DNA of 64,000 nucleotides from Topomyia yanbarensis (GCF_030247195.1 NC_080670.1:38159934-38223933); one strand, 5' to 3'. Numbered from the stretch's first letter, positions 1-12,059 are shown. Translations and numbers: made by a program. The notes: generated from the letters alone by a model not told the origin.

Positions 1-939
1 TCCATATAATGCTACGTCATTTATGGATGATCCCTTTAAAGTTTTGAAAACGCTTTCGATGAATTATTCGTAGTAGAATGTCAATATTTTGTAACAAACC
101 AGGGAATAATGGGTTTTAGTCATCGCTGATTACGAATTTGAATTCAGTTTTTCGAAATTCAAAATGACCGATCCAATATGGCGGGAACCCACTAAAAATA
201 AATGGCGTTTCAGCGAAAATCGAGAAAAAAAAATGTTTTGTGAATTACAAACACGAATTTGACTTAATAGGTATCGAAATAAAAACATGGCGATTTTAAG
301 ATGGCGGACTAAAATGCAACTTTAACGATTTGGAGCAAAGTTTTTCATGTTGCACCGTTTTCTGTGGTTGCTTGATAAGTAATTCCCTTTACATACAGCC
401 GTGACATATGTTCTCGAGACCTGTACACATTGTGCAGTGCAAGGTGAAGCATTCTGGAAACATGCTTCATGTCATGAAAAGGTTTCTACCTGAGGCGCGC
501 GTCTCAAACCATGGCCTGTAGAAACTTTTTTGATACGCGGATCGAAAAACCCCGTTTAACACAATATACTAGAAACATAAACCTTTCAAAATAAATTACA
601 TAACGCTTTAAGGGGGAGGGGGAGTATGGTACGACAAATTGTGGAATTTCGTGACATATGGGGAAGGAGGACTTAGCTGGAACGTTACGGAACATGTGTT
701 TACTGAAAAAAAAATGCTTAAAGAATTTGTTACGTAACAGGGAAGCGGGCCAGAGAAATTGGTGACAATTTGTTAAATGGGGGAAGGGGAAGTTAATTTT
801 GGGCAATTTTTGCGTTCCGTAATTTATGAATGATGCAAGGCGTTACACACCTTTTTGTGAGAAAAATTAGGAAAGTTTGAGTTTCTTTAACTCTTTGCGA
901 CGCGAATTTTTTCATTGATAATACTGTTATTTTTAGTTT

Positions 940-1830
940 TATATAGGTTTTCGGGGTCGCTGATTCTGATTCTGACATCGAAAATGTAAAATTCAAAATG
1001 GCGGATTGTAGTTTTATATTGACCTGTATTTTTATATTGGCCTAAAACGTCTTACAAGGAGGTTTTTGGGGTTCCTGATTCTGATTCTGACATCGAAAAT
1101 GTAAAATTCAAAATGGCGGATCCAATAGGGCGACTGCGCTTGGCTAATGCTGTTTTCAGTTTTAGAATCGAGTTGCCCTACGTTCGCTCTAATGTTTACA
1201 GTGTCCATACAAAAGTGACAGCTCCGAGCGAACCTAGAGCAACTCTGATTTAAAAACGAAATCAGCATAAATTTCATGATTTTTATATTGGCCAAAAACG
1301 TCTAACAAGGGCGTATTCGGGGTTACTGATTCTGATTCTGACGTCGAAAATGTAAAATTCAAAATGGCGGATCTATTATGGCGACCGTGCTTGGCCAAAT
1401 TTCATGTTTTTTATGTTGGCCTAAAACATCTTACAAAGGAGTCTTCGGGGTAACTGATTTTGATTCTGACGTCGACAAAGTTAAAATTCAAAATGATGGA
1501 TCCAATATGGCGACTGTGCTTGGCTGAATTTCTCGTTTTTTTATATTGGCTTAAAACGTCTTATAAGGCGGTTTTCAGGGTCACTGATTCTGATTCTAAC
1601 GTCGAAAATGTAAAAATACAAAATGGTGGATCCAATATGGCGACTGTGCTTGGCTAAATTTCTCGTTTTTTATATTGGCCTGAAATATCTCACAAAAGGG
1701 TTTTCGAGGTCGCTGATTCTGATGTTTTATACTGACTGTAACAAAATTTGCCAATTTCATAGATGGTCGCCATTTTGTGGGCGCCATTTTGAGTATTCGA
1801 ATTCTGACATCAGAATCGTAATCAGCGACC
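940..1830. repeat. Degenerate tandem repeat, about 125-bp unit
   Basis: A unit containing ctgattctgattctgac, then gtaaaattcaaaatggcgga, then a stretch naming a 'tatattggcc' block recurs near positions 950, 1062, 1315, 1445 and 1573, with a partial one at 1700. Around 1795-1840 a piece of the unit returns in inverted orientation (gaattctgacatcagaatcg). Short open frames here are repeat artefacts with no family resemblance. Positions 1-940 hold one more faint match near 150-185 and nothing else that I recognise. Confidence 0.8.
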
Positions 1831-1849
1831 CCAAAAACTTTCGTAAATC

Positions 1850-2460
1850 GATGTTTATGTTTTATGCATACCACTACTCTTGATAGACGAAGCGCGCTTT
1901 TAAGCGTTGAAACTTTCGATCCATTCCTCGGATTTCTATAACAATTTAGGGAAGTGTTTTCATGGAGTTGTGGTTTCAGTTAAAGCGAAATTTTTTTTTC
2001 GATTTTTTGAAAAAAAAGTATGTAACCCATTATACTCATATTTTAGTAATATGCTCCTCAAACTTCTATGGAGCTTTCAATTTTATTCCCTGCTTTCTAG
2101 TCTTTGTTCTATTCACAAAAAAACTAAAATACTGGTCTACAAGATTCTGCGCACGCAATTTTTCAGTGCGCGTGGTTAAGCAACTTCAGCGTCGCCCAAT
2201 AACGCTTGGATTTCTTTATTTTTCTTCAACCGGCGTTCTCAACAAGGCCTTCGTCGCTGTTTCTGTTCTTTTACTTCCGGTCGGTTGTTCTATTCAGATA
2301 TTTGTGTTTCAATAATACTTTGCAGATTTGAACATCAGTTAGGTACACTCTTTTCGATTTTCGTAAAATGCCTTGTTTAAATTGGCTGTATTCTACCATT
2401 AAAGGCCTTTTCTTTTCAATCTAAATGCTCATTTATTGTTAAAAATGACAATTATGAAGG
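1850..2460. other. No recognisable feature
   Basis: AT-rich sequence without a protein family, repeat or RNA that I can name. Open frames are short and have no recognisable motifs. Confidence 0.5.
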
Positions 2461-2462
2461 GA

Positions 2463-3640
2463 TATGGTCGGTGTTAAGTCAGACCGAACTAAGTGACAAT
2501 ATATTGATTTAGAGAAAAACGAGTTTAAAGTTTGAATCGTAGCATCCTTTACATTATAATTGGAAATTAATTTTTCCATAATTTTTGTTTAGGGGAGAGA
2601 GGTGGATCAGCAGGAACTATGAAACATTCGCAATAAAATCACAATGCATGATCGGAATCGTCTAATTCCCTCATATTTCATAATTTGTAATTCTTTACAC
2701 GTGTTGCTATATTTTGGAAGAGATCTGATAACTCTATCTCTTTTAATGGATATTTGTTTGTTTTGTGATAGCCAGAGTAAATATGCAATGATAAACATTA
2801 TTCCATCTTTATGAATTACCATTCATTGAATAAATGTTTAGTCTATTGCTATTTATAGCAAATTTTAAGCTCAACATTTGCCGCGAACAAAGTTTTTTGG
2901 TAACTACTCATGGTTCTGTGTGATTTCACAATTTTCATGAATAGACCCATTGGGTAACTGTGAAACGATGGCGTATGGGGAGCAGTGATTTTTGTATGTT
3001 TTTGTGGTCTTTCTCAAAATGTCAATGGGTTCCGATTTTCCACAGTAAATACTACTCATATAGTGCAAAATTAGTAAATTTGGCCAAATTTTGTAGAAAT
3101 TGTATCTTATTTCAGGATTGCAGCTAATATGCATATATGGTGGTTCGATGTTACGCGATGATATAGTGGATTCTTTCGTAAACAAACGATTTTCGCCTCA
3201 ATATAACTTTAATTCAAAGCGTTAGGATCATTCTTCGTCAAAACAAAAGAATAAAATTTATAAGTAGTATATTTCACTATAGACGACATCGTGTTTCATA
3301 GTTCCTACCCATGGGGCACACTGATACATTTTACCACCAACTGTTTATTATCCAAAAAATGTTATTTCCCGTGAATTTTACCAGCTGGAAAAAATATATG
3401 TATTAGTTAACAACATAGTGGCACTATGTATCACTTTTGATTACACAAATAACATGTATTATCATCAAAATTAAATTGTAGAAAAAATATGTTTCATTGT
3501 TACCCTCTCTCCCCTATTGTTACATATTTCCAATCTGGCAAAAGTCGAATGCAGCTGATGAAATTCTTTATCCAGTGCTATTATTATCTCATTTTTTGAT
3601 GTTTTGCGACTTAGTCTGGTCTGACTTAACACCGACCATA
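2463..3640. mobile_element. TIR element (MITE-like), TA target site, carrying a nested MITE
   Basis: The left end reads TGGTCGGTGTTAAGTCAGAC and the right end is its reverse complement, both bordered by TA. The inverted repeats extend about 35 bp with a few mismatches. A TA duplication suits the Tc1/mariner superfamily. The outer element alone would be only about 250 bp, because 2591-3516 is a separate insertion. A related copy is split between about 52960-53065 and 56909-57050. There is no transposase, so it is non-autonomous. Confidence 0.8.
2591..3516. mobile_element. Nested MITE with AGGGGAGAGAGG termini
   Basis: The segment starts aggggagagagg and ends cctctctcccct, a 12-bp inverted pair, and sits inside the 2463-3640 element. 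The copy at 52.96/56.9 kb lacks this segment at the corresponding place, which serves as an empty site. TTGTT-like bases flank both ends, so a short target duplication is possible. Internal open frames show no transposase motif. Confidence 0.72.
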
Positions 3641-3992
3641 TAGTCGCAAAAAAACTCTAATTTTTCTAGATATTTTTAAGCGTGTAGATAAAAAAATTGA
3701 GCAAGCAAATTGTATTATTTACATCTGCATAGGCGGCTCCAACTGAACTGTAAAGTGGGGAGAGGAGAACATGCCATCTTAGAAAAATGTATCTGATGCA
3801 CGATTTGGAAAAAGGAATATATAATTTTGGATATGCGTTTTCTGATCTGCGTGGAGAGTGGCGAAGAATTTGGCAAATCATGAACAGAAGTTATTTAAAA
3901 TGTTCCCCAGGGAAGCCACTAAAGACTACGCGTATCGGTATTATTCATCAATTATCATGCTTCGATAAGCTGCAATGTACTAAATAAATATC
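3641..3992. other. No recognisable feature
   Basis: Short overlapping open frames on both strands, none with a recognisable domain or splice-site support. Confidence 0.5.
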
Positions 3993-4129
3993 TTAACCCT
4001 TAAATGCGCAAGGTTGTTTTAAAACAATATTGCGAAAACCACCTTAAAATTATCATAGTAACGTATTAAAGCTGTGAGACAATTTACACCAAATTTGAAA
4101 AAAAATGGGTTTGCGCCTTTAAGGGTTAA
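3993..4129. mobile_element. Short TTAA-flanked MITE (piggyBac-like target)
   Basis: The 137-bp segment is bordered by TTAA on both sides. Its ends are inverted: CCCTTAAATGCGCAA at the left against CCCTTAAAGGCGCAA read from the right. A TTAA duplication is the hallmark of piggyBac-superfamily transposition. It is too short to encode anything. Confidence 0.75.
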
Positions 4130-4259
4130 CAGTTCGTAATGATTTACACAAACAAGTATTCACTATTTTTTATTGGATCCCTTCCCTGTTGAGTAGGGGG
4201 AGTACGTACCTTCCTGTGTCACAACCACCAGTGTGCATCTGACAAGCTTCATAGCAGCC

Positions 4260-4840
4260 ATGTCGTCAAAACGGTAAGTCATCCGAGCCCAAATTCTGTA
4301 CAATTATGATAAGTGTGCAGAAGCCTCTCATTAATTAATCGCTAAGAAGTTTGGAATTGATTTCACCGTATCTCGGTTGATTAGAACTTTCGAGGAGCGC
4401 AGTAAAAGTGTTCCAATGAACCGAAAGGCGGCCAAGAAATTTGTGGCACCAATAAAGCTTTTCAATCTAGTGCGTTTCTAAAAAAAATGCAAGGCGTCAC
4501 ATGTTTTGCAGTTAAAAAAGCACCAAACAGAAAAACATCGCAAAACCTCGTTCCCGGGAACATTACATAGAATAGCTCATCGAATCGTATCGTGGATCGT
4601 GGTGGACGACGAAACTTACGATTCAACAGAAAGTACAGGTTTGTCGTTGCAGAGTTCGTTCGAATAAAGGAAATGTTGAAATTTACCAAAAAAAAAATCT
4701 GATTTGGCAGGCGTTTTGCGAATGTGGTGAAACTTCCATTCTCTACATCACTTCTGGAACAAAAAAGGGTGAGAAATATAGGAAAAAGTGGAACGACTCT
4801 ACACATTTACAAGGAAGCTCAAAAGGTCTAACTTTGATCG
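4260..4840 (+). pseudogene. Decayed ITm (Tc1/mariner superfamily) transposase
   Basis: Fragments of a transposase occur in three shifted frames. After a start-like ATG at 4260 there is a stop within six codons. Further on comes a helix-turn-helix-like stretch (AKKFGIDFTVSRLIRTFEER, near 4335-4400). Near 4700-4790 follows IWQAFCECGETS then a T-x-G-T-x-x-GEKY block. That last block aligns by eye with the catalytic-core segment QAICSCGLRSK...GTVNGEIY of the element at 25.2-26.5 kb. The conserved acidic residues are not recoverable and no terminal repeats were seen. It is a dead relic of a related element. Confidence 0.68.
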
Positions 4841-5364
4841 GGTGATCAGGAACCTTGTAGCACACTTGTTGGAAAGGTACGAGACCAATAATGTTAGTTT
4901 TGTAAAACTATGCACCAACACCAACACTGGAGGAGCTTCGTTTGTCAACTTACAACATTTTGGGCTTTTTGAAAGACAGTATTTCGTTAACATTTTAAAA
5001 TTATTGAAAATTTGTTCATGTTCATGAATGTGTGAATGTGTTCTGATTTGATAAAAATGTTATTTTTTGCCACATTTCAGAATGATTACCATTGGCAGCA
5101 ATTCTTCCATCGGAAATTTTTTTCAAGCGTAAAAACTTTCTCTAGTAAAAAATAGCTGCTGATCACAACTTCAACTATTTATTTGATCCTAAAAAAATAT
5201 GCGTCATGAACTAAGAGGAATTTCGTTGATTATAAATGAAAAATAGTACACTTTTTCGTAGAATCGGTTCGCTGCAGTTAATTTCACCGTGCAGTACATC
5301 TACCTCCCCACCTTTTTGATCTCCCTCCCCAAAACCCCCGTCTGCCGTAAAAAGTGTGACTCAC
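4841..5364. other. No recognisable feature (host intron, 3' side)
   Basis: AT-rich sequence immediately downstream, in gene orientation, of the host exon at 5365-5645. I searched it for the next host exon, which must begin by completing a codon started with AG, and found no convincing candidate. Confidence 0.45.
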
Positions 5365-5645
5365 CTGCTCAGTTCCGCCGAGATGTAGTTACTGTGTGGA
5401 CTGAATTTAGCCGGGGTCTTGTACATGGCACAGACGAGCCGTTCGCGGCAGTTTTCGTCCAAGATTCCGAGCGAATTGAACACCTTGTCCATCCGCTGCA
5501 GGATCGGGCTGTAGAACGGATCGACTGGCCGCGGTGTGACGCCCTCCTGCATGAAGGCCTGCTGATTGATGATCTGCTGCTGTTTCGCGATCAGCCTCTG
5601 CTCCTGGGCTATCCTGTAAGCCTCCTGCCGCTGGGCCTCTCGAAT
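5365..5645 (-). CDS. Host gene exon: Osiris-like protein, Gln-rich segment plus C-terminal Cys motif
   Basis: This is the last exon of the host gene visible in the window. It has acceptor AACAG before ATTCGAGAGG and donor GTGAGT after ...CTGAGCAG. It starts in phase 0, directly matching the phase-0 end of exon 23454-23604, and ends two bases into a codon (AG). It encodes about 93 residues. First comes a helical Arg/Gln-rich stretch (IREAQRQEAYRIAQEQ, then KQQQIINQQ). A compact segment follows with ILQRMDKVFNSLGI, ENCRERLVCAMY and HSNYISAELS. The Cys-x4-LVC-x-MY pattern recalls small cysteine domains of arthropod secreted or membrane proteins such as DM4/12-like, but that is only inference. 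No stop codon is present, so at least one further exon lies to the left, probably beyond the window. Coding density, splice sites and phase make this a confident exon; the function is not known. Confidence 0.88.
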
Positions 5646-7844
5646 CTGTTTGGAGGGGGGAGAGAGATATAAAATAGCATTTATAGTGGCGCTGTGGCAA
5701 TAATAGAAACAAACAAAACATTCCTAATCACACGTCCATCATTGATTCATAAAAGCAAACCTCAGTTTCACCAAAGTTCACTGAATGCCAGACAAACACA
5801 TTATCTTTCTATTGTATTAGGGAAATTACCCTTTTGTCAACCGCAGTGCCTAGACCTCCCATTTGGGTTGGGCAGAGAATCGACAAACTTTCGATTTCGT
5901 GGTGCACCCTATAGTCTCCTGGCTGAGACGAGTATAGCCTCCGGTTGAAGCTCATAACGAAAACAAAACACACGCGTACGATCAAATTCCAATAAGTCTA
6001 AGACACACTTTCCTTCCGAGTGCCGGTGCTCATGGCATAGCTCAGCACACAGTCGGAACCATTATCCCCATCAAACTTTACACACTTTTGAGCTGTGGCA
6101 CAAGACACTGAGAAAGCGAAAAGCTAGAGCCAATTTGCAACAGCCGCAGCTTCTTCACTTGATGAGGGCCGGTGCGGTTCGACCAAGCCCTTCTTCATGC
6201 ATCTCTGATCAAGTAGAGTGCGCGGCTGCGAGGTTCGCATTTTACCTTTGAGTGTTTGGATGTTCGTTGCTGATCAGTTAAAATCCGATCGCTACAGGCG
6301 CTGTAGGAAGGTACTCTTTCGACCATCTTCCGCTGTGTTCCGGACTAAGTCGGAATAAAGTGCCGGTCAAACCTTGGGAAAGGTAGATGATAGGTAGGAC
6401 AAAACTCTTCATGCACCATTCCAAGATGGATCGATATGACGCGATAGCAGAATGCTGTCGTGCATCAAAGCAGGCGCCTTCGGATAGAGGAGTGATTGCT
6501 GAGATTTCACTTTCTTCGAGCTGCTTTGTGATTGATGGAGGTTCAAGGTCAAGATTGGTATATTACACCCAATTGACTTCGTATTACACCATAGATGATG
6601 CGTGGAAGTAGCAGAGAGAAAAAAATCAAGTGGTGTATAAAAGATATTTTGAATAAAACAATGTTTTTATCTAATATCTTCATCTCACATTACTCTAACA
6701 AAAAATCCAAATTGCTCTTTGCTAAGCTTCCGACTGCCATTGCAATTAATATTATGACCTTAACAACTGCTGGTAGCATGTTCCAGCAAAATCTTATCCA
6801 TCGCAGGAACGTGTGTGTCTTTTACACTTCCTAATGAATGGAACCTCAACTGGACGCTTGCTTTCACTTCCAACGGCTAAAAACTACTCATAGATTTGTT
6901 TAATTTCTGTCCAGCTGGCTTAAACAATTAATTTTATTTCCCCACAGTCGGAGTAACCTTCACGGCACTAAACGATTTTAGCTGCGCGGACGACAAACCG
7001 TGGACCTAATGATCATCCAACAGGATGGCGGTGCCATTGGGTCGAAGTGCTTTTGCTCATCTCAACTGAGCCTGTGGAAGTGTAAATTACCTCGGGAGAA
7101 TGGCCTGTAATTAAGCGCTCGTTTTTATAACCGAACAAAAAACTTCATTATGTCCAACGAAGAACCATTTCGCTTGGCAGGCGGTTTGAAGCCTCAGTGA
7201 TTTGTTTGATGCAGTAATTAACACTTTGTTATCGTTTTTTTTTGCTAGCGATGTTACGGAAGATGGACCTTTCACTGAACTGTCGCTTTCCAAGGGTTAA
7301 TTCGTTGACCCATGAACTGACCGGTACGATAGTTGCCTCTAATCGATTTGTTGGGTAAACGGATGCAACATTTTTCATAAAAGGTATCAATTCTAGTTTC
7401 CCAACAAAAGGACGTTGTGTACCGTAACCAAGGGTATCCGCAAAAGTGGTTTGGCGTTACTTAAAGCGCAAGATTGGCTAAATTGTTATTCGGATGTTGT
7501 GCTAATAATGGGGATCCCGATACGAATGTTATAACAAAATGCTCTGAGGGCGATATCTGTCGGTGACACTTTTTTTTTATTAAATTCATTTATTTGATAT
7601 GGAACGTTTGCGTTAGCTTGACGGCACCGTATTCTTTGATTCATATTATTAATTTTTCAAAGCCAGAGGATTTAGATTTTTTCTTAGTAAAACAAACAAC
7701 GTTAATTCTTGTTATAATTTTCTGTTACTGCGTCAGAAATCCTTTATCTTATTTCGGTATGCGTGGTGGATGAAGGGAATACGGGTGTGATAATTGTCCA
7801 AGGGGTGGAGGGGTGATTAAGGGGGGAGGTGTAAAGGCAAGGGA
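5646..7844. other. Host intron, no recognisable element
   Basis: Part of the 17.8-kb intron between the exons at 23454-23604 and 5365-5645. I see a G-rich stretch near 7800-7850 but no recognised repeat, RNA or protein family. Several short open frames lack domains. Confidence 0.5.
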
Positions 7845-8250
7845 GGGGTGATGCAATACCCAACTGTATATTATACCTTTCATTTACGACTTGGTTTAAG
7901 AACATCGGTTCAGTCATCACCGAAAAACCGATGTGACTTTATTTGTGGGATATACCCGAAAGCCGGGACTTCCGGAGCTGTTGCACCCATTTTAATATGT
8001 ATTACATCATATGGACATCATAATGTTACCAGTTTGTATGGGAATTTGCTGTGTGACAGCACTCTTCAACGCGTAACTCGCGAACCGGAAGTCGGAATTA
8101 AATGAAATTCAATGGTAGCCTATGGGAACGTTGTACCTTTCATTTGACATTAAGTTTGTTAAAATCTGTTCGGTCATCTCCGAGTAACCGATGTGCATTT
8201 GTTGGTCACATTCAAACATACACACACGCACACACACATACACACACAGT
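7845..8250 (+). repeat. Left half of an interspersed repeat split at its ACAY microsatellite
   Basis: Two related blocks follow each other. Each has 'cctttcattt', a run like 'taagtttgttaaaatc', a cggttcagtcatc-type motif and 'ccgatgtg': about 7876-7945 and 8140-8200. The second ends in an ACAY-type microsatellite at 8217-8249. The right half resumes at 11799 after the Waldo-like insertion. From memory, this order (tttcattt block, ACAC tract, aagtcgaatggtat block, gtcggttttc block) is a common arrangement in Aedes genomes; that recollection is not checked here. Confidence 0.65.
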
Positions 8251-10525
8251 GCAATCACATTGACTTCAGTGCAGATGAAGTGACAACGGCATTAGCAAGA
8301 GCGTGCGATGCAACCATGCCCAGAGAAGGTAAACCAAGGTACACTCGCTGCCCAGCCTTCTGGTGGAATTTGGCGATTGACGACCTACGTGCATGCTGCC
8401 ACCGAGCCCGGAGGAAGATGCAGAGAGCCCGAAAGGTCGCGGAAAGAGATGCTCTAAGACCAGCGAATAAGGCGGCAAGAGCCGCACTTAACAAAGAAAT
8501 CAAGCTCAGTAAGAAAGCCTGCTTAGAAGAGCTTTATCGCAACGCCAATTCGAACCCGTGGGGCGACGCCTATCGAGTTGCCATGGCGAAGATAAGAGGA
8601 CCAGCAGTGCCACCGGATAGGTGCCCGGAGAGGATGAGAGCCATCGTAGAAGCACTATTCCCGCAGCATGGACCGACAGCCTGGCCGCCCACGCCATACG
8701 GGACGCAGTATGACTGCGAAGAAGAAGCTCGAGTAACCAACGAGGAGCTGATGGTGGTGGCAAAAGCCTTGAGAACCAAAAAGGCCCCGGGGCCAGACAG
8801 TATTCCCAACGTGGCTGTGCAAACAGCAATCCTATCGATCCCGGATATGTTGAGGAGTGCGTTGCAAAGGTGCATCGACGATGGTGACTTCCCCGACATC
8901 TGGAAGCGACAAAAGCTGGTGCTGTTGCTGAAGCCAGACAAGCCCCCTGGAGATCCTGCGGCATACAGGCCGATATGCCTGTTGGATACAGTCGGCAAAG
9001 TGCTGGAAAGAGTAATCCTTGACAGGCTTACAACATACACAGAGGGAGAGAATGGACTATCCAATATGCAGTTCGGTTTCCGGAAAGGTAGATCCACTGT
9101 GGACGCCATACGAACGGTGGTGGAAACTATGGAGGCGGCACAGAAGCAAAAGAGAAGAGGAAACCGCTACTGCGGAGTGGTTACACTGGACGTAAAAAAT
9201 GCCTTCAACAGTGCTAGCTAGGCTGCAATCGCCGATTCGCTGCACAGACTGAAAGTTCTTGAGTACCTCTGTAGGATCCTGAGGAGCTACTTCCAGAACC
9301 GGCAACTGATCTACGAAACTGACGCCGGAAAAAGAAATGTAACCGTAAAAGCGGCGTTCCACAGGGTTCCATTCTCGGCCCAACTCTCTGGAATGCTATG
9401 TACGACGGAGTGCTGAAGCTGAGCCTCCCCAGGGGCGTGAAGATTGTCGGTTTTGCGGACGACGTGGTGCTCCTAGTGACCGGCGAATCACTTGAGGAAG
9501 TGGAAGTACTCGCAACGGAGGCGATAGACGTTGTGGAAGACTGGATGCGCGAGAAGAAGCTGACGATAGCTCACCACAAAACTGAAATGGTTCTAATAAG
9601 CAACCGAAAGGCAGTGCAGCAGGCAAGAATTTCGGTCGGAGATTGTATCATCGACTCAAAGCGGGAAGCTAAAGAACTGGGAGTGATGATAGACGACCGG
9701 CTAAGCTTTAATAGCCACATCGACCATGCATGCGGGAGGGCCGTAAAAGTGATTTCGGCACTATCTCGGATCATGCCCAACAATTCGGCGATCAGCAGCA
9801 GTAAAAAGCGACTACTGGCGAGTGTTTCCACGTCGGTGCTCAGATATGCAGGACCTGCTTGGGTGACGGCACTGCAGACGAAGAGGAACACATCTCGGCT
9901 GAACAGCACGTTTAGGCTGATGGTCATGCGGGTGTCTAGCGCGTATCGAACTATCTCGTCAGAGGCAGCCTACGTGATAGGTGGAACGATTCCAATAAAC
10001 CTCCCACTCGAAGAAGATAGCGAGTGTTATAGGGATCGAGGCACGAGAGGAGTCCGTAAACGAATCCGAGCTGACACCTTAATCAAGTGGCAGCATCAGT
10101 GGGATAACGATGTTAACGGTAGATGAACCCATCGACTAATTCCACGCTTGTCGGTCTGGGTGAATAGAGCGCACGGGGAGGTAAACTTCCACATTACGCA
10201 GTTCTTGTCTGGTCACGGCTGTTTCAAAAAGTATCTGAACAGGTTCGGCCACGCTAGTTCGCCGTTCTGCATCGCGTGCGGTGATGCAGAGGAGACACCT
10301 GAGCATGTGGTCCTCGAATGCCCGCGATTCGAGCACGAGCAAAACGAGATGAGAACCATTGTCGGTGAGGACGTTAACATGAACAATATTCAGCGTTGCA
10401 ACGAAGCTGGCGAGAGGGGCAACGACCATCAACGTAGCAGTACACGGCTTCAAGCCATCGAAGCTCCGATGAACTGGAAGTTACACTCCAACTGGAATCG
10501 CCGGATCGACCATGGTGTAGACTAG
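8250..10525 (+). pseudogene. R1-clade reverse transcriptase with C-terminal zinc knuckle, inactivated
   Basis: The reading frame shows standard non-LTR RT blocks in order: TKKAPGPDSIPN, AYRPICLLDTVGKVLE, FGFRKGRSTVDAI, LDVKNAFNSA, then GVPQGSILGPTLW, GFADDVVLL with the catalytic DD, and a KTEMVLI block. The thumb region and a zinc-knuckle-like CIACGDAEETPEHVVLEC (about 10268-10321) follow. Three lesions are visible. A TAG at 9219-9221 stands where the family expects Trp after NSAS. A single-base shift near 9345 separates TVK from SGVPQGS. A TGA near 10124 again replaces a likely Trp (NGR-stop-THRLIP). All three look like post-insertion decay. The endonuclease that would precede the RT is missing. 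Confidence 0.85.
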
Positions 10526-11350
10526 GTCTACCGACGGGGACCAGTTGAGTAGTACGCGACGTAGCACCGGGTTCGGGTCGTCGGGGCGCCAGTGAACCGG
10601 ACGTCAGCCTTCACCGCAATCGCCGGACCGACCTCGACACCCTACCGGGTAGCTCGAGAGTAGGCTAGATCCAACGCCGGGGATTAAACCGAGTAGACCG
10701 CGTCGTACAGCTAGCAGTGGGTCGTTGGGACGCCAGTGAACCGGAAGCTACGCTCCACCTGGAACTGCTGGATGGACCTCAGCACCTACTGGGAACTAGA
10801 TCGAGTAGATCGGGACGAAGCGGGGAGCTAAATGGCTCACGGAAACGAACAACGGTATCGGCGGAAATCTTCCGCTCGGTTTCGAGAGAACCTCTCCCGC
10901 CGGGGAATTCTCCGTCGGAGTAGGCTAGATCCACTGTCGGGGACTAGACCGAGTAGTTAGCGAACAAGTAAGGGTGGGAGATGGAGGCCACAGTGAGTTG
11001 CGGTGCTAAATGGCATCGTATAGGGAGCCAAAGGGCTCAAGAAATTGTGGTGCTAAAACAAAAGAAGAATCGGTATAGGGAGAGCTTCCTTCGCCGGGGA
11101 ACTCTCCGTCGGCGTAAGCTAGATTCACCGCCGGGGACTAGACTGAGTAGACCGCGACGAGATACCAGTCGCAGGTCGTCGGGACAGCGTCAGCGAACCG
11201 GACGCCCTGCTCCACCGGAATCGTCGAACTGACATCGACACCTGGTTGGTTGGCTCGGTTTCGGGAGAACTTTTCTCGCCGGGGAATTCTCCATCGGAGT
11301 AGGCTAGGTCCATCGTCGGGGACTAGACCTAGTAGTTCGCGAATAAGTCT
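10526..11350 (+). repeat. Degenerate tandem repeats in the R1-like 3' region
   Basis: Motifs such as gccggggaattctcc, gtcggagtaggctagatcca and cggggactagaccgagtag recur around 10655, 10895, 11095 and 11275. A ccagtgaaccgga block recurs near 10590, 10730 and (variant) 11190. This gives roughly four to five diverged units of 110-200 bp. Similar wording appears at 34560-34690 after the second R1-like relic, so it belongs to the family's 3' untranslated region. Confidence 0.7.
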
Positions 11351-11798
11351 GGTGCTCAACGAGTAAACGGCGCTGAATGGTGCGAGAAGGGAGTGGTGGT
11401 GCTAACTGGCACAAGGGAGCCGAAGGGCTCGGTGAATTAGACAGTCTGAAGTTTGCCGCCCAGATTGTCTTCGTAGGGGAGGAGCACTAAGTCTCGACTG
11501 AGAGCCAGCTTTCCGACTGCCATGAAGAAATTGCCAGTCTGTGTGGATGGTGGAGAATTGGTGGTGTGTCGAGGAGTGGTGCTGTAACCCTGCGGAGGGA
11601 AACGAACTAGTAAGTAGTTGAATTAGAGTGTGTGCTATGCACATAAAAACCCCTCCCCGAAGTAATTCCGTAAGGTAGTGCCGGGGAGGAATCAGGTTCT
11701 GGGCAAGAGCAGCCCAAATCCGTTCCCTGAGACATTGGGGTTTTGAACATTTTCCCTCAGGTCTCACGGTTTTCCTGAAATTTTTTTACTGCTCTCTA

Positions 11799-11945
11799 AA
11801 AAAAACACACACACACATACATTTGCCGCATTGGACGAACTGAGTCGAATGGTATAAGAGACTCAGCCCTCTGACCCACGGTTAAAAGGTCGGTTTTCAG
11901 AGTGATTGCTTGACCTTTCTATAGGAGAACGGCAAAACTTAGATG
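11799..11945 (+). repeat. Right half of the interspersed repeat split by the Waldo-like element
   Basis: Starts in the AC-rich tract and continues with gagtcgaatggtataagaga, an aaaaggtcggttttcag block and 'gacctttctataggagaac'. It continues the unit interrupted at 8250. The ATC microsatellite at about 12016-12035 lies just outside. Confidence 0.6.
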
Positions 11946-12059
11946 TCTTCAATATAATAAGTAATTGATTAAAACAGTTCTACCAAATTTAACTCTTTCT
12001 TATTCTAATTTCTAATCATCATCATCATCATCATTATGGTCGAACAATTCGGGTACTCC

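Larger units (their letters stand above)
8250..11798 (+). mobile_element. 5'-truncated R1-clade non-LTR retrotransposon (Waldo/Mino-like) in an ACAY microsatellite
   Basis: The element is flanked by microsatellite DNA on both sides: (ACAY)n at 8217-8249 and 'acacacacacacatac' at 11801-11820. R1-clade families Waldo (ACAY repeats) and Mino (AC repeats) of mosquitoes are known to insert specifically in such tracts, so the location supports the assignment. It lacks ORF1 and the endonuclease: the coding part begins just before the reverse transcriptase. After the final zinc-knuckle there is a 1.2-kb 3' region made of degenerate tandem repeats, ending in ctctctaaaaaaaa. Coding capacity is destroyed by two nonsense codons and a frameshift. 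Confidence 0.83.

Noticed and set aside
5289..5721. Plus-strand and alternative minus-strand frames over the 5.4-kb exon
   Set aside because: They are shadows of the true exon frame, which alone fits the splice phases of the other host exons.
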